Shown here: positions 52,401 through 64,000 of the stretch, one piece after another
How the letters are laid out: each line of letters begins with the position of its first letter
Position numbering within the stretch: the stretch's first letter is position 1
From: Rallus limicola
Taxonomy: Eukaryota > Chordata > Aves > Gruiformes > Rallidae
Direction: 5' to 3'
Assembly: GCA_022605955.1 (NCBI GenBank)
Contig: JAKCOZ010000001.1
Coordinates: forward strand, 18,468,146 to 18,532,145
DNA: 64,000 bases
Notes under the pieces: model-generated
Told to the model about the DNA's origin: nothing
Database searches by the model: none
What the model saw: only the letters and a program-made list of their open reading frames with translations
Made by a program: the position numbers and the translations under genes

Positions 52401-53975
52401 CCCAGCCCCCCAACAGTGGTGTGACAGTTGAACTTTCTGCCCTTCCTTTGCTGTTCTAGGAGACAGGAGCAAGTTCAGTAACCTCTCTGCAGATGCTGTG
52501 GTTTCTCTGCACAGCCACAGAGGTGGCTGAGTGGCTTTTTCTAACCAGTGCTTCTTACCAAGCTCACTACCACAGTCCTGCCTTTCCTAGGACCCACCAC
52601 CTTTCTCTAGCTAACAAACTAGTTTGCCAGCTTCCCATTGCCTCATTATATCCAAACAGATTCTCCCCAAACATCTTTGTTTCTCTCCACTGCTTGCTTT
52701 GCCTCTTAGGGATAATAATGTGGTTTATCTGATAATGTCTACAGCTAAAAGCTTGCTGTAACTACTAAATATGGTTTCTGAGCCAAATGCAGCCCTGGCA
52801 AACTTGTATTGAAATTAATGCAGTTGTGCTAAGGATGCATTTGTTCCCTTTCCTTCATCTCTCTGCCAGCAACCATTGTATGATAAGCTTTGGTACGTGG
52901 AAGGTGAAACAAAAGGGTATCAGGAAAAAACAAAGTGGTTTCATCATCTGAGGAACAGGTTCTTGTTTGGGAATGCAAAGACCTATGTACATCTAAGCAT
53001 TTTATTCCAATGCATAGTTCTGTTTTACCTCCAAGCTTTCTTAAGAAAAAAAAAAAAAGAGCAACACAAGAGTGGAATACAAGAAAAACAGTTGATAAAC
53101 CCTTATTCTATCATTTTGCACTGAGGTCCTTTGTGTTGCTTGCCTTTTATTCATTCCAAGAGATACTCTGTCTATGTCATAGCAGACCACAGAGAAATCA
53201 CCAGTTAATAATGTCACCACTACTACCACAGCTTTTTCATAGTCTTTTTCATTTATAGTTCTTATGACGTTTGGATAGAGTCAGTGCACGTACATGAGAG
53301 AGAATAGTGAAGTTAAAAAGTCATCCCTGCTTTGGAGACTACCCACAACTTCATGACCCCTTTGGTCAATGTGTTGGCAGCTGCAGCCCAGCAGCAGATC
53401 TGTTTTCAGTCAGGGTTCAGTACTACATCTTTGAAATACTTTCTATTTAAAAGCTGAAGGTTTTCAACGCCTCTAAGAAGCCTAGTGAGAGCTCTGCTAA
53501 GTGCTACCTCCTGTGTCACAAGTTCTCACATGGTAAGTCACCTTGCTTTGACTGGCTGAGCATCTGGCTCTGGAAGCCTGAATGTCCCAGGGTGAGATCC
53601 AGGATAACACTCCCATGCTGTGCTCCCACCAAGGGGTGTTGTGCACCAACCCCCAGTTCAGCTTTTTTATGCAGCTTAGTTTAGTCTGGAGCTGGTCCAG
53701 GACTCAGGTGATGAATTGCCTGTGATACCTCTCTCTGCAGGGCTGTCCTGCCTAGTCTGCGCTAGGTTTCCTTCCCTGTCTGGAAGAGGGCAGGAGGTGC
53801 ACACTTAGAATATGGCACTAACTGTTTCCAAAAGTCTGAGCAACTGCAGATTTAGTGAAAAAGTGGAGTTTCTGGGCACCACTAGATGGTGCTTCCTGAT
53901 CACTATTGCCGGGAAAACAGCCAGGCTCAGCCAGGAAAACAAAGGGCAGGAAAGTCCGGTGGGAAGGATGGTGCA
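46446..53975. other. Intergenic DNA without recognised genes
   Basis: No gene, RNA gene or clear transposon is visible in 7.5 kb. The 173-codon minus-strand open frame at 47607-48128 has no recognisable domain. The A-run at 53044-53058 and the CCCCCCCC/CACACA stretch near 52038-52052 are low-complexity. Confidence 0.55.
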
Positions 53976-54030
53976 GCTGAGCTGGAGGGGGGGGGGGGCG
54001 GGGAGCGGGTGGGGGGGTGGGAAGGAAGGG
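53976..54030 (+). repeat. G-rich tract with 12-G run (G-quadruplex-capable)
   Basis: Twelve consecutive G lie at 53987-53998, followed by CGGGG, GCGGG, a seven-G run at 54011-54017 and TGGG, all on the + strand. It has more than four G-runs of three or longer, so it can fold as a G-quadruplex. The frames across it (Gly-rich) are artefacts of composition. The exact number of G may be a sequencing or assembly weak point. Confidence 0.85.
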
Positions 54031-57000
54031 CTAAGAGCCCACCTGGCGATGCGTGGGCAGGCAGAACTGTCCCTCCAAAATGCAAGAGGATGTTGGTTTG
54101 TCAACTAAGGAAGTATTGACCTCTGTGTTATGTGAGCATCCCCCTGCCAATAAGAAAAGGTGCTTTGGAGGGAAGAGGCAACTTTTGATTCTGTGTTAAC
54201 TGGGGTTGCTTCCTTTCAGCATGGAAGGAAATTCAGTAGCTTATGCTTGCAGTAAGTCCATGCCATTGGTTTAATTACAGGTCCCTGGATCCTGTGGCCT
54301 ACTGCAGCATTGCCATCTCATATCTGTCTTTTGCAGTGGAGGAACTAGGTGAGAGTCCAGGAGGGGAAGAGCTGCATTGCCCCCTTCTTTCCTGTTCACA
54401 TCTGGTCTGTGTCTGCCTGAGGGATGAGGTATGTCCAGGTGAGGATTCTTTTGAAATGCTCAGGGCCAGATTCTGACTTATGTAAGCCTAGGGTTACCTA
54501 CATCAATGAGTTTATTCAAGAACTATTAACGAAGTCAGACTGGTGTCTGTTGCTCATCCAAATGATGAGTACATCTGTAAAAGATAAATGTATGACCATG
54601 TTTTCAATGGACTAGGGTTCAGCTCTGGTCTTGATCTTGACTTCTTTTTTTTCTCCCCTTCTCTTACTCCAGTGCTTATTTTTCTGCTATTGTAATCATA
54701 CTGTTAAAATAAGCATGCCTTCTGCTAGTGGATGAAAGCCTTGGTTTTGGAGATGTATCAGTCTCTGCCACCTTGTTTCAGTGCTGTAGTTTATGCCAAG
54801 AGTGGTGTGGAGGAGAATCCAGGTCTAGAAACCCTCCCATGGTACAAATGCAGAGACAGGAAGTTTCTATGTTTAGCTTGGGCTCCTTTTGGCAGTAAAA
54901 TATTTTTCGTAAAATATTTTCCATGAACTCCAGGTGGATCTTTGAAATCCTATTCAGATACTATGATTAGTAAAAAGCGCAGTGAAGAATTAAGACACTG
55001 TGTAGCACTCTGTAAAAATATGATGTGAAAGTAAGAAAAGCTCTGAAAATCCATGGGTTTAGGTAGTAAGAGGCAATTCTGCAATTAACAAGTCAGTAAA
55101 GTGATAACCTGTAAAATAATGATGCTCTTACCCCTTATTAAGTCCCTGAGTACATTTCGTTCCTCACTGTGTGCCTACATTTCAAAAAGGGTAACTGATG
55201 GGAGAAGCCTGAAAAAGTTCAGAAGATGTTTCCAAGGCCAGTTCATGAAAATGTATGTAGAAAAAAAGTCATGAAAGGTTATTGTGATTCATGTGCAATA
55301 GGTATCTACGAAACACTGAATCTGCTGCTAGGTGGCTCTCTAACCTAAGAGAAAATTCCGACACTCAGTGCTTGGCACCTAAAATGAGACAAAGTCTGAC
55401 TGAAAATTGAGTTCCAGCTCCCAACAGCGAGGATAATTGGTTAATGGGATGACTAATTGCAGGGAGGACATGAGGACTCTGTGACTTGAATCTTGATTAA
55501 AATCCTGGCTCTCATTCTCAAAATGCTTTTTATAGCAAAGGTGGGTTCTGGGCTTAATGCAAAAATTTCAACAGAAGTTTTAGGTCTCCTCTGTGGAGGG
55601 CAGACTTTGCCCCGTTCTCTGAAATCAAGGAACTGCAGACGAACATTTTCTGTGTCAGTAACAAGTGCCAATGTGCAGCCACTTTGTAGGAATAAGGGAT
55701 TTTGTTACATAACACAAGTTGAGACTGAGATCAAACGAATGAGCTTTGCACAGTGACACTGGTCACTAGAGAAAGCATGTGCATATGGGTGTTCACTGGA
55801 GGCGAGTGGTGCAGAGCAGCCAGCACAAGACTTCTGCTGTGCTTTGCTTTTACACTAACATGGTCCTCCTCTAAGAGTTACCCTAAGATCCCCAGTGTGG
55901 ATTACAGGGCTATGCTATCTCTGGCTTTGTTTTATCATGAAGCAATAAAATGACCTGCTGTCATCTGTGTTCTTAACTTACAGCTTGGTACTATCTTCTC
56001 TCCACTGTGGTAGCTATTATCTTGTGAGCTCACTGGTCTGAACACCTGTCTGTGGTAAGACACTTACCATTCTCCATGCACCTTGAGAGCTATGCTGATA
56101 CTCAGTCCTGTATGACTGTAGTCAGTGGTTTGGTTTTTCTCCACCTTTCCTCCCTTTTGGAGTTCAGAGCTCTTTGCTTGTCTCATGCACATATTTGTAG
56201 CTGAGTTTGCACTCCTGGAAGTATAGATAAATGTAGTGGTATAGATCAGAGAAGCTGTCTTGGCCTGTAAATAATGTTGGGATTTACTAATAAGACTTTG
56301 TCATATAGCTGCTTCCCTCAAAGTAGAAAAGGAGGCAGTGTGTCTCATGCAGAGCTGTTGTGGTGGCTGGGAAAATCAGCTGGGGTTAAAAGGAGCCATC
56401 TCAGTCTATGCCAGTTCAAGGGATGTCTTCTGAGGTTCCCTGGGAAAAATGCCTTGTCAGCTGTGCTGGTAGCCCTTCAGAGCTGCTCTTCTCTGCCTGC
56501 AGAACAGTGCTGTGTCTGGCTTGCTTGAAGAGATTTACTGTGTCTCTCTGTTAAACCTTCTGTGGCTAAATTTGGCAAATTTTGCAGGGAAATTTGGGAT
56601 CTATGATTGCATCCATGTAAAATGTAACTCTGAAGAACACCAGGTTCAGAGAAGAATGGGAGGGGTGGCTTTGAAAGGTGCAGGTCTTACTTTCCATTAA
56701 CTTGTGGTTTCACTGTGCTCCTATTGAATAGGGCCCTATAATTCTTGCAGGAGAGCTCTCTTATATGGCCATAAGCAAATGGTCAAAGCATACTTCCAGA
56801 CTTCTTTAAAGTTCATACTAACAAGATAGCCTTAGAAAGATTTCACTTGCAGGTGAACTACCGTGACAGCCCTCTGTGATTTTCAGAAACCTGAGCAGCT
56901 CTTCCAGCTGTTGATGGCTACAGGAGCACAGCTGTTAGGGTTTCTTGAGAGACATAGCGAAGAGATACAGCTGTTTGCTGCTCTGAAGACTAGCTGGGGT

Positions 57001-58148
57001 CTTTGGAGAAACTGATTCCCTGGCCCTTCAGTTAAGTAGAAGTTAGCACAAAAGGCCTGTTGTGATGCAGTAATCGCTATGTTAAATGGATTTTCTCAGT
57101 ACTGTTGTGTCCTGCAGGATAACAGATACAATGGCCAGACACCCGAGACTTCACTGCTTCCTCCTGCTGATGGTTGAAAATTTACCTCAGTGATGTTTCT
57201 AAGCTTCTGTAGATTCCAGATGATGTAAGCCTTATCTATTCACTCACAGGAACACTCAATGGATTTTCATATTTAAATCTCACACACTCTCTTCATTGAG
57301 TTTATGAACAAGTCCAGCTTCTGAACCGTTTGTAGGCTTCATCCATCTGCAAAAACATCTCATTGCTGAGACTCTGCTCACTCTATCATATGAATAATGC
57401 AGAAGAATTGCTCTGTTGAAGCTGGCTTCATTGTCAGTTTAAGCTGAACATGAATAATTGAACACATTTTCTTTTCAGGGATGAGAACAGCTGCTATCTA
57501 AGCTGTTTAACCCCATTTGCCTTCTCATGTTTCTCCTCAAACTTGCTAAAACCCCTGTGTTTAGCCATGCCATATAGGAATGCATCAAATTCATTTGGGG
57601 TTTTTCACTTGCTTGAGGTTGTGTCATAAATAATCTGCTATGCTTAATAAGCAGGCCTAAACAAGGGCTAGTTATAATTATTATGTGTGTACCATTTATC
57701 TCCAGCTTTAACTCTTTGGTTGCTGGGTCCCTGCAGGACTCCACTGGGACTTCAACAGCAGGGTTCTGGGTAGCTAATAAGTGCCTTCACAAAGCTAAAC
57801 ATTCACCAGTGAGGAATATCATTAAGACGTGTCAAGAGATTAAATATTTAAGCAGTTGGTGTGGAAACTATGGAATTAATAGCCTTTCAGTTAAGCCTTC
57901 AAAGCTGTAACTGACTTCCCTGTGGAGCTTGGGCACAGTTAGTCCCATTAGGTGAGGGAAGGAAACCTACAATGTCTATTTCCCATGTACCTTTTTAAAA
58001 TGGAACATGTTGCTTTGAAATCATGGGAGCTAGCTTGCAAAATGGAACTTGTCTGTTCATTGAGAAATTTATAAATGTTCATACTTATCTACTCATAAAA
58101 TTGTTTATGCAGGGGTAGCATGCATAACAGACATTCTAATTAGATCTA
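54031..58148. other. Intergenic DNA without recognised genes
   Basis: No gene is recognised. GGGCCAGATTCTGACTTATG near 54463-54482 resembles the start of an old palindromic repeat seen elsewhere in this window. The remainder is unique sequence with chance open frames of up to 89 codons. Confidence 0.55.
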
Positions 58149-58172
58149 GAAATCTAATCTAGATTAGATTTC
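58149..58172. repeat. Perfect 24-bp palindrome
   Basis: Twelve-base arms (left arm GAAATCTAATCT) meet without a spacer at the centre CTAG. The right arm coincides with the start of a minus-strand CR1 fragment, in which ATCTAATCT-type sequence is normal. Confidence 0.95.
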
Positions 58173-58258
58173 ATCTTGAAGCCATTGCCCCATGTCCTAT
58201 CACTGCACTCCTCTGTGAATAGCCCCTCTCCCACTTTCTTGTAGGACCCCTTTATTTT
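58162..58258 (-). mobile_element. Short CR1 LINE fragment, minus strand
   Basis: On + the order is GATTAGATTTCATCTTGAAG, CCATTGCCCCATGTCCTATC, CACTGCACTCCTCTGTGAAT and TCTTGTAGGACCCCTTTA. This is the reverse complement of an internal CR1 C-terminal ORF2 segment; compare TAAAGCCATTACCCCTTGTC at 34202-34221. Both ends are truncated. Confidence 0.7.
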
Positions 58259-59264
58259 CCTTCTTGGTAGGTAAGTCCCTCATTACACATGCTGTTTCTG
58301 AAGCACAACTTTTTATTTTTTTAACAAGCCAGCACTGATGTTTTTATTTCCAACACATTTCCCTCTGTGGTAGAGGCTTTGTGCAGCAAGAAACACACTA
58401 CATTACCAGTGAGTGGATAAGTAAATTCATTAAATAAGTACGATTTGAATAATGAAAGTTTTACTTAGCGAGGAGGGTGTTCTGTGTGTTACATGTGCCA
58501 ACAGAATTACACTCTGTTTTTTCACATACTTAAAGCAATAGAGTTTGATAAGCAAGTAGCTGTTTACAAATATTTAAGCTGTCCCTGAAAATAGTTTTCT
58601 GGAAAGGAGCTGGATGTGGGAGAGTCTTCATCCTTCCAGAAATGCACTTCTAGAAATCAAATGTTTCCTGGTTTAGATACCATAATGAAATTGTATGGAC
58701 TCTGTGGAACTGCTGGCTTATATCCTGGGAGGAGGTAGACTGTCCTGTGGTGTTATAGGAAGCAGAAAAACAGTCTTCTGTGCAACTGGCTGTATGGTGA
58801 CTATTGGAGGAAAGCTACAATGACTCACAACCTGCGTGAGCTTGAGTCTTATGGTACTCCTAGAATTGCAGTCTTTTGGCAAAACTTCCTTTCCCAGCAG
58901 CTGCAAATTGGCTCTCACCTTCCGAGTTGCAGCTTCAATGTGTTTTAGTGATGTCATGGCTTTCACCCTCTGAGATCAGTAGTATAACATGAGATTTCTG
59001 CTTTTAAAAAAAGTAATAATCTAAACTGCTGAACAAATGTGCTTCAGGATAAGACCTAGGAGACAGGACCAGGGGACCTGGAAAGATCAGAGACCCGGTT
59101 GCTGTTGCTGCACCAAAATAGTGGGGGATTGAACCTTAGGCATTTGATGACTTCTGTCATGCTGGTGGCCCAGCCATGGTGGATGGAGCCACTACTGAGT
59201 CACCTGTTTTTAAATGAGGTTGGCACTAACTTGTAGGAGAGACCCTGTATGTTGTGTTCCCTTT
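58259..59264. other. Intergenic DNA without recognised genes
   Basis: About 1 kb of unique AT-rich sequence lies between two CR1 fragments. Nothing is recognised. Confidence 0.6.
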
Positions 59265-59739
59265 TAAGACATTGAGGTGCTGGAGCATGTCCAGAGAAGG
59301 GCGACAAGCCTAGTGAGAGGACTAGAGAATAAATGTTATGAGGAGCAGCTGAGGTAACTGGGGTTGTTTAGTTTGCAGAAGAGGAAGTTGAGGGGAGACC
59401 TAATTGCTCTCTACAACTACCTGAAATGAGGATGTGGAGAGGTGGGTGCTGACCTTTTCTCTCTAGTGACAAGTGATAGGACAAGAGGAAATGTCACCAA
59501 GTTACACCAGGGGAGGTTTAGACTGGGTATTAGGAAAAACTTCCTCACAGAGAGGGTTGTTAAGCATTGGAATGGGCTGCCCAGGAAAGTCATGGAGTCT
59601 CCATCCTTGAAGGTATTTCAAAGACAGTTAGATGTGGTGCTGAGGGACATGGTTTAATAATGGATGGCAGATTAGAGTGATGGTTGGACTTGATGATCTA
59701 AAGGGTACGTTCCAACCAAGACAATTCTATGATTCTATG
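59265..59739 (+). mobile_element. CR1 LINE 3' fragment, + strand, with terminal repeat
   Basis: It begins GACATTGAGGTGCTGGAGCA and continues GTCCAGAGAAGGGCGACAAG, with ORF2 blocks [27 protein letters not shown] and [14 protein letters not shown], ending VVLRDMV and stop at 59657. The 3'UTR has TGGACTTGATGATCTAAAGG and ends in ATTCTATGATTCTATG. Internal stops (such as the one just after the GAGGTAACTGG block and at CTGAAATGAGG) make it non-functional. Same 3'UTR class as the copy at 39201. Confidence 0.95.
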
Positions 59740-62700
59740 TTGGACAGGGCTCTGGTGAGAGGGGCCAAGCTTACAACCTCCTTCCCAGGCCTGCTGTGCA
59801 TCACACCAGTAACATTCTTGAGAAGAATCTGGACAAGGCTCCCTTTCCCAGCCTTGTTGCCTCAGAAAAACGTAGTGGGGTTTTTTTCTCCACTGATGAA
59901 GCATCACAAAAAACTCGAAAACTAATTCAGCCATTGATTAAATATGCTGGTTTAAAGTTGTGGGGTTTTTTTAAAGACATCTGCCCAAAGCCTTTTCTGT
60001 GCTGAAAACCTTATCCTGATTTAGGAATTTCAGCTAGTTTCAAGCAGCCCATTTACTGAAAGCAGTAAACTAGCTAGGGAAAAGGCGCTTAGGAGGTTAT
60101 TGAGAGAAAAAAAGCTTAAACATGAGAACTTAGTTCCTAACCTCTGAGATGTAAACAAACCAGAAGAGACCAGGGCAATTGCCCTCTTCAACAGCCATGC
60201 CACTGAGGAGGAGAGATAAGTGTAATTCATCTGGGCATGTTGCTGGTCCAAATGTGATTTGCAGCCCACACAGGATGAACTGTCTCGCTAACCCTTGCTG
60301 ACAAATGCTGTTTTTTCTTTTTTTCCGTTTTTTCTTTTTTTTTCTTTTTTCAGTAGTAGTAGGCAATACAGAAATGTGTTTTTGCAGGCCTTCAGGAAGT
60401 TTTCAAGTTGTTACTTTCTAGTCAGTAAGTTGGTAGGAATTGAATAAAGAAGCAGTCACCATCTCATCTCACACAGTATAAAAAGATGGATTCCCAAGGT
60501 GCAAGTGATGCAGTGATTGCTATGAGGCAGGATATGAGGAAAGTTCTTCTCATGGCTGCTTCTTTGCATTCATTTTAATATGATGTTATGGGCGTTTTTT
60601 TTTATGTATCATGTCTGTTTCTACTTTTCAGCTTTGGTTTGTGTTTAACAGACTAAACTCAGTTCAGCTGGGGGGAAGCTACCAGAAAGGGAGTTTACCC
60701 ACTGCTGCAGCAGGTTGGATAACTTTGGGTACCCTTCATAGTTCAGCGCTCTCTTCCAGTAGACAGCAAAATCCCAGAAGGTCTAATCTGATAAAAGGAT
60801 CAGAGGTAACAGCTAAGTTGTCACATTCCTTAGCAAGAGAAATTCTTGAGTTTTGAATGTGGTCTTTCAGATGAAGTAGTAATAAAAACGGTATGTGCAT
60901 TTTGCACAGCCTGCAAAATGGTTTAGTGTTTGCCTGCCTGTCCTTGGCTGTACACCAGGTATGTGACCAGTGCTAATGTGTGGTAGCTGAAATTGCTAAA
61001 GGAGACATCACGACTTGAAATAAATCTCCAGTGATATTCTGAAGCTGTTCAAGTCCTCTCTAATCTTTCTGATGGGATGATAACAGTGTTTCACAGCAAG
61101 AAAATGTCAGTGTTTCTTATGGCAAGCCTTTGTTCTTTTCTTTTGCATCCTTCTAGGTTGAGCTGTGCTCTAGCAGGGACACAGCAGTGTGCAGTGAAAC
61201 GCACTAATGCTATGTTTGTCAGCCAAGTGAAATCACCTGTTTGCAACTGAGTCTATTCCTTCAAAAAAAAAAAAGTCCTATAAAGACTAATGAATGCAAT
61301 AACAGAGTATATCACTTTATAGACCTCTCAAATACATAGGGTGAGTTCTGAGAACCAACACAGAAAGCAAACTGGGCACTAACATGGGACATAGCAGGAA
61401 CAGGACATCTATCTCCAGAGCTGTCTTTTAAAGCTCACCATGGTATACTTGTAAGAGGATGCAAAGTGAGCAGCAGGGACTCCAGATGCTGCACTGAGAG
61501 CTGAAATGAACTGCTTGGTATCAGATGCAGGGATCCCACACATTGATTTGACATCACTCTCCCCTCTCCCATGGCGGGCTCGGTTTTGGGAGTGAATAAT
61601 GATGCTAGTCTGCCCCTCCACCCCAATACTGCCTGCAGCACCACCTGAAGTGTGGACACTTGTGTGGTAAGAGTTTGATAAAAGCTCATCTTAAATGTGT
61701 AAGGCCAGACAGAATCCTTGGATCACTTAGTCTGAAATCCTGTTCTTTACAGGCTGTCTGGCTTCATTCATCACTGTAAGCTCAGACTACCCATTGCATG
61801 ATCACGGTAAGTAATGAAACCCATTTTTGTCAGCTTCTCTGAGCTAGTCATCTGCATAAACAATAGGTTTTACTCTTGGATCTGGGGACAGGATTGTCTG
61901 GGAACTGCTTTGGTTTATCTTTGCTTTCAGTAGGTGTTCTATGAAGATGTTTTTCTATTATCTGGATGGGTTGACCTACAAAGACAAGCATCTCTTTGAA
62001 TGCCATGCCTCCAAAATTCCTTTTCTTCCCCCCTCACACCCTTCTCTGCAAATTGGTGGAATAAAGTCTGCAGAAGTGTTTAAATACGTGCTATAATGCA
62101 AAGTGCATGAGCTCTCTGTAGAAGACAGTCTTTGCTGGTGAAGTCTTTTACACTGACCCAAGTTTGAGTCAGAGTTCACCATGTCCCAAATTTGTCCCAA
62201 AGTTGATGGAAGCCATCTAGAAACAGCAGAAGTAAACTAAGCTTCTGAAATCAAAATCTAGTATGTTATTTCTTTCTTATGAATGAGCTGGGTGGGGTGG
62301 TGGTGTGTGAAGGGGCTTTTAATGACAGCTACCTCTAGCCACAGAAAAAGTCTGTGTTTTGGTGATATGCAGCAGCTCCTTCCTCATGACAGGAGCAAGC
62401 TCTGACTATCATGGTGTCAGCAGGAAGGAAGCAGCTCTGTGAAGTCTGCTTAGTGCTAATTTAATGAGGTCCAGCTCAGTTAGAGCAGTACAGGCCTCCA
62501 ATCACAGTGAAAGGCGAGGAATTCCCTGCAGGCAAACTGAAAGAGTTTGACTCCCAACAGCTTACTTCTAGGTAGAAGATTAATTTTCCCTGATGGATTC
62601 CATGGAGACAAATGAACCAAAATGAGTAAATGTATATTGCCTGTTTGGCAACACATTTATCAGTAGTTGTGATTTCCATTGCAAACCCAATGAGAGAAAG

Positions 62701-64000
62701 ACTAGAATCTGTCTTCCAGCTGGCGCCCTTTTTCCTGTCTAACACTACTCGGTGGTGCCAAAGTGTCTCCTCCAGGGTGTGAAGAGGAGAGTTATCAATT
62801 TCCTTCTTGCAATTATTTTCAAAAGTCAGGTAGAGAAAGACCATAATACCTATTGATAGTGATATTTAAACAGTCACTTTGGTTAAAGTATGCCGTGTTT
62901 GTAGCTGCTCTGGGTGTATCTGTAGAACACTAATCTCTTCCATTTTTCTCTAGTCCGGTAGCATCCCTGGATGTAGGCATACTCTTTTCTTCCCCTTCCC
63001 AGCAAGATCTAGCTAGATTTGCTCTGGTATATGTGAAGTATACAGCAGCTCTCTGTCCATTCTGCTGCCCTGGCATATTTGCTGTCTTGTCTCATCCTTG
63101 CCTATCCCACCAGTGGTATGCAAAATGCACTCACCCTGCAAATAAGATATAGTTCACACCTAGCTGTTGTATCTTAAACCAGGTTAAACTAATCTGGATG
63201 ATGTCGATGATCTGACTGATCTAAAGCTTCAATCACTCATTTGAAGAACCCTTTGCTTCAATATTTCTTAGTACTTGCTTTGTATTTTTAAGCTTTGATT
63301 AAAATAACACTTCAAAGAGAGATTGCTTTAGGTGGTATTTCCTCACCTAGCTATGGGAGTTAAGTATGCGAATCTCCATCTGTACACTTTTGTACACCCC
63401 CTCTAACAAGGAAAAGTAATTTAAATTCCTCACCAGGATCCAGTGTTTTAGCCAAACTTGTACCCTACTCAGGTCCACAGAGTCCCTCAGAATGCACTAT
63501 TGTAGTATTTTCTTCAGTTTCTTCCTCATTAATAATACCAAACATATGCTGAAACATTTCTGCTCTGTATCATATCTCAGAATGATAACAGAAGTTTAGA
63601 AAATATTAGGTGAAAATACAGGAAAATATCCCGGCCTTTACCCTATGGGAATAACTGTCTAGTCTGTGGAATTGATTTTTCTACATAAAATTTAAATGTA
63701 GCCAACTTCCTTCAGGCAATTTAATTAATTTTTATATGTGTGTGTCTGTGTGTCTGTGCCTCCACATGAGCTCTGTTTTTCTGTCTTTTGGGCAGCTTGC
63801 TATTGATGTTTCTGAAAAGATAATATTAGTCTATATACATATAGGTCTGAAATAGACCACTAATACATTCTGCTGTCATAGCAGCTTTGTTTCCTCTCTC
63901 AAGGAAGGTAAAAATGCATTTGCATGAATTAAAAATGTGTATTTTACTAGATCTTCTTCTGACACACAGTTCCTCAAGGGTTTGTATGCAACTGTTGTTA
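59740..64000. other. Intergenic DNA to the window end, no recognised genes
   Basis: Contains a polypyrimidine T/C tract at 60311-60351, an A-run at 61261-61274 and a short TG repeat near 63736-63758. Open frames up to 122 codons (62476-62844 minus) show no family. No SYN3 exon or other gene is recognised before the end of the window. Confidence 0.55.
60311..60351 (+). repeat. Polypyrimidine T/C low-complexity tract
   Basis: About 40 bases of T runs broken by single C and one CCG. The Lys-rich minus-strand frame across it is a composition artefact. Confidence 0.85.

Noticed and set aside
53812..54119. Gly-rich overlapping frames near the G-run
   Set aside because: They follow directly from the homopolymer G composition and would shift with any change in run length.
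60130..60366. Lys/Arg-rich minus-strand frame resembling a nuclear localisation signal
   Set aside because: It is the translation of a T/C low-complexity tract.

Overview
This window is vertebrate and almost certainly avian nuclear DNA. Coding segments are short exons with clean GT/AG borders inside multi-kilobase introns. The dispersed repeats are dominated by CR1 LINE 3' ends on both strands, several ending in the ATTCTATG-type tail repeat typical of birds. I cannot name the species. No prokaryotic signature (operons, ribosome binding sites, CRISPR, IS elements) is present.

The only protein-coding gene I can support is the 3' end of LARGE1 (LARGE xylosyl- and glucuronyltransferase 1) on the + strand. 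Its last four coding exons lie at 3495-3773, 10650-10796, 15885-16080 and 20123-20320. They are separated by introns of about 6.9, 5.1 and 4.0 kb, with the tail of a further intron at 1-3494. Joined, they give 272 complete C-terminal residues ending in a stop at 20318-20320. This is exactly the length needed if the whole protein is 756 residues, as in mammals, and it places the Asp-Ile-Asp motif at residues 563-565. These exons make up most of the GT49-like glucuronyltransferase domain, which works with the upstream xylosyltransferase domain in the Golgi to build matriglycan on alpha-dystroglycan. The 3'UTR follows, with AATAAA signals at 21171 and 21447 and a weaker candidate at 22067.

The introns carry ordinary avian repeats. 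One comparatively young CR1 copy at 7805-8439 keeps frame with only two stop codons, and there are older MIR-like SINEs and ancient palindromic repeats. The last intron holds two perfect MEF2-type A/T-rich motifs, which is suggestive because LARGE1 acts in muscle.

From about 22 kb to 64 kb I see no gene. In amniotes the next gene downstream is expected to be SYN3, but no SYN3 exon is recognisable. This flank contains at least eight CR1 fragments of different age and subfamily, a probable ancient antisense LINE around 23-24.4 kb, MIR-like elements, a CpG-enriched patch near 38.4-38.7 kb with CTCF-like and CRE-like motifs, a strong G-run at 53987, and stretches that read like candidate conserved noncoding elements. 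Many open frames of 60-198 codons exist, but none shows a recognisable family or exon structure. I found no evidence for a novel multi-gene system. The most interesting signals are regulatory or repeat-derived.
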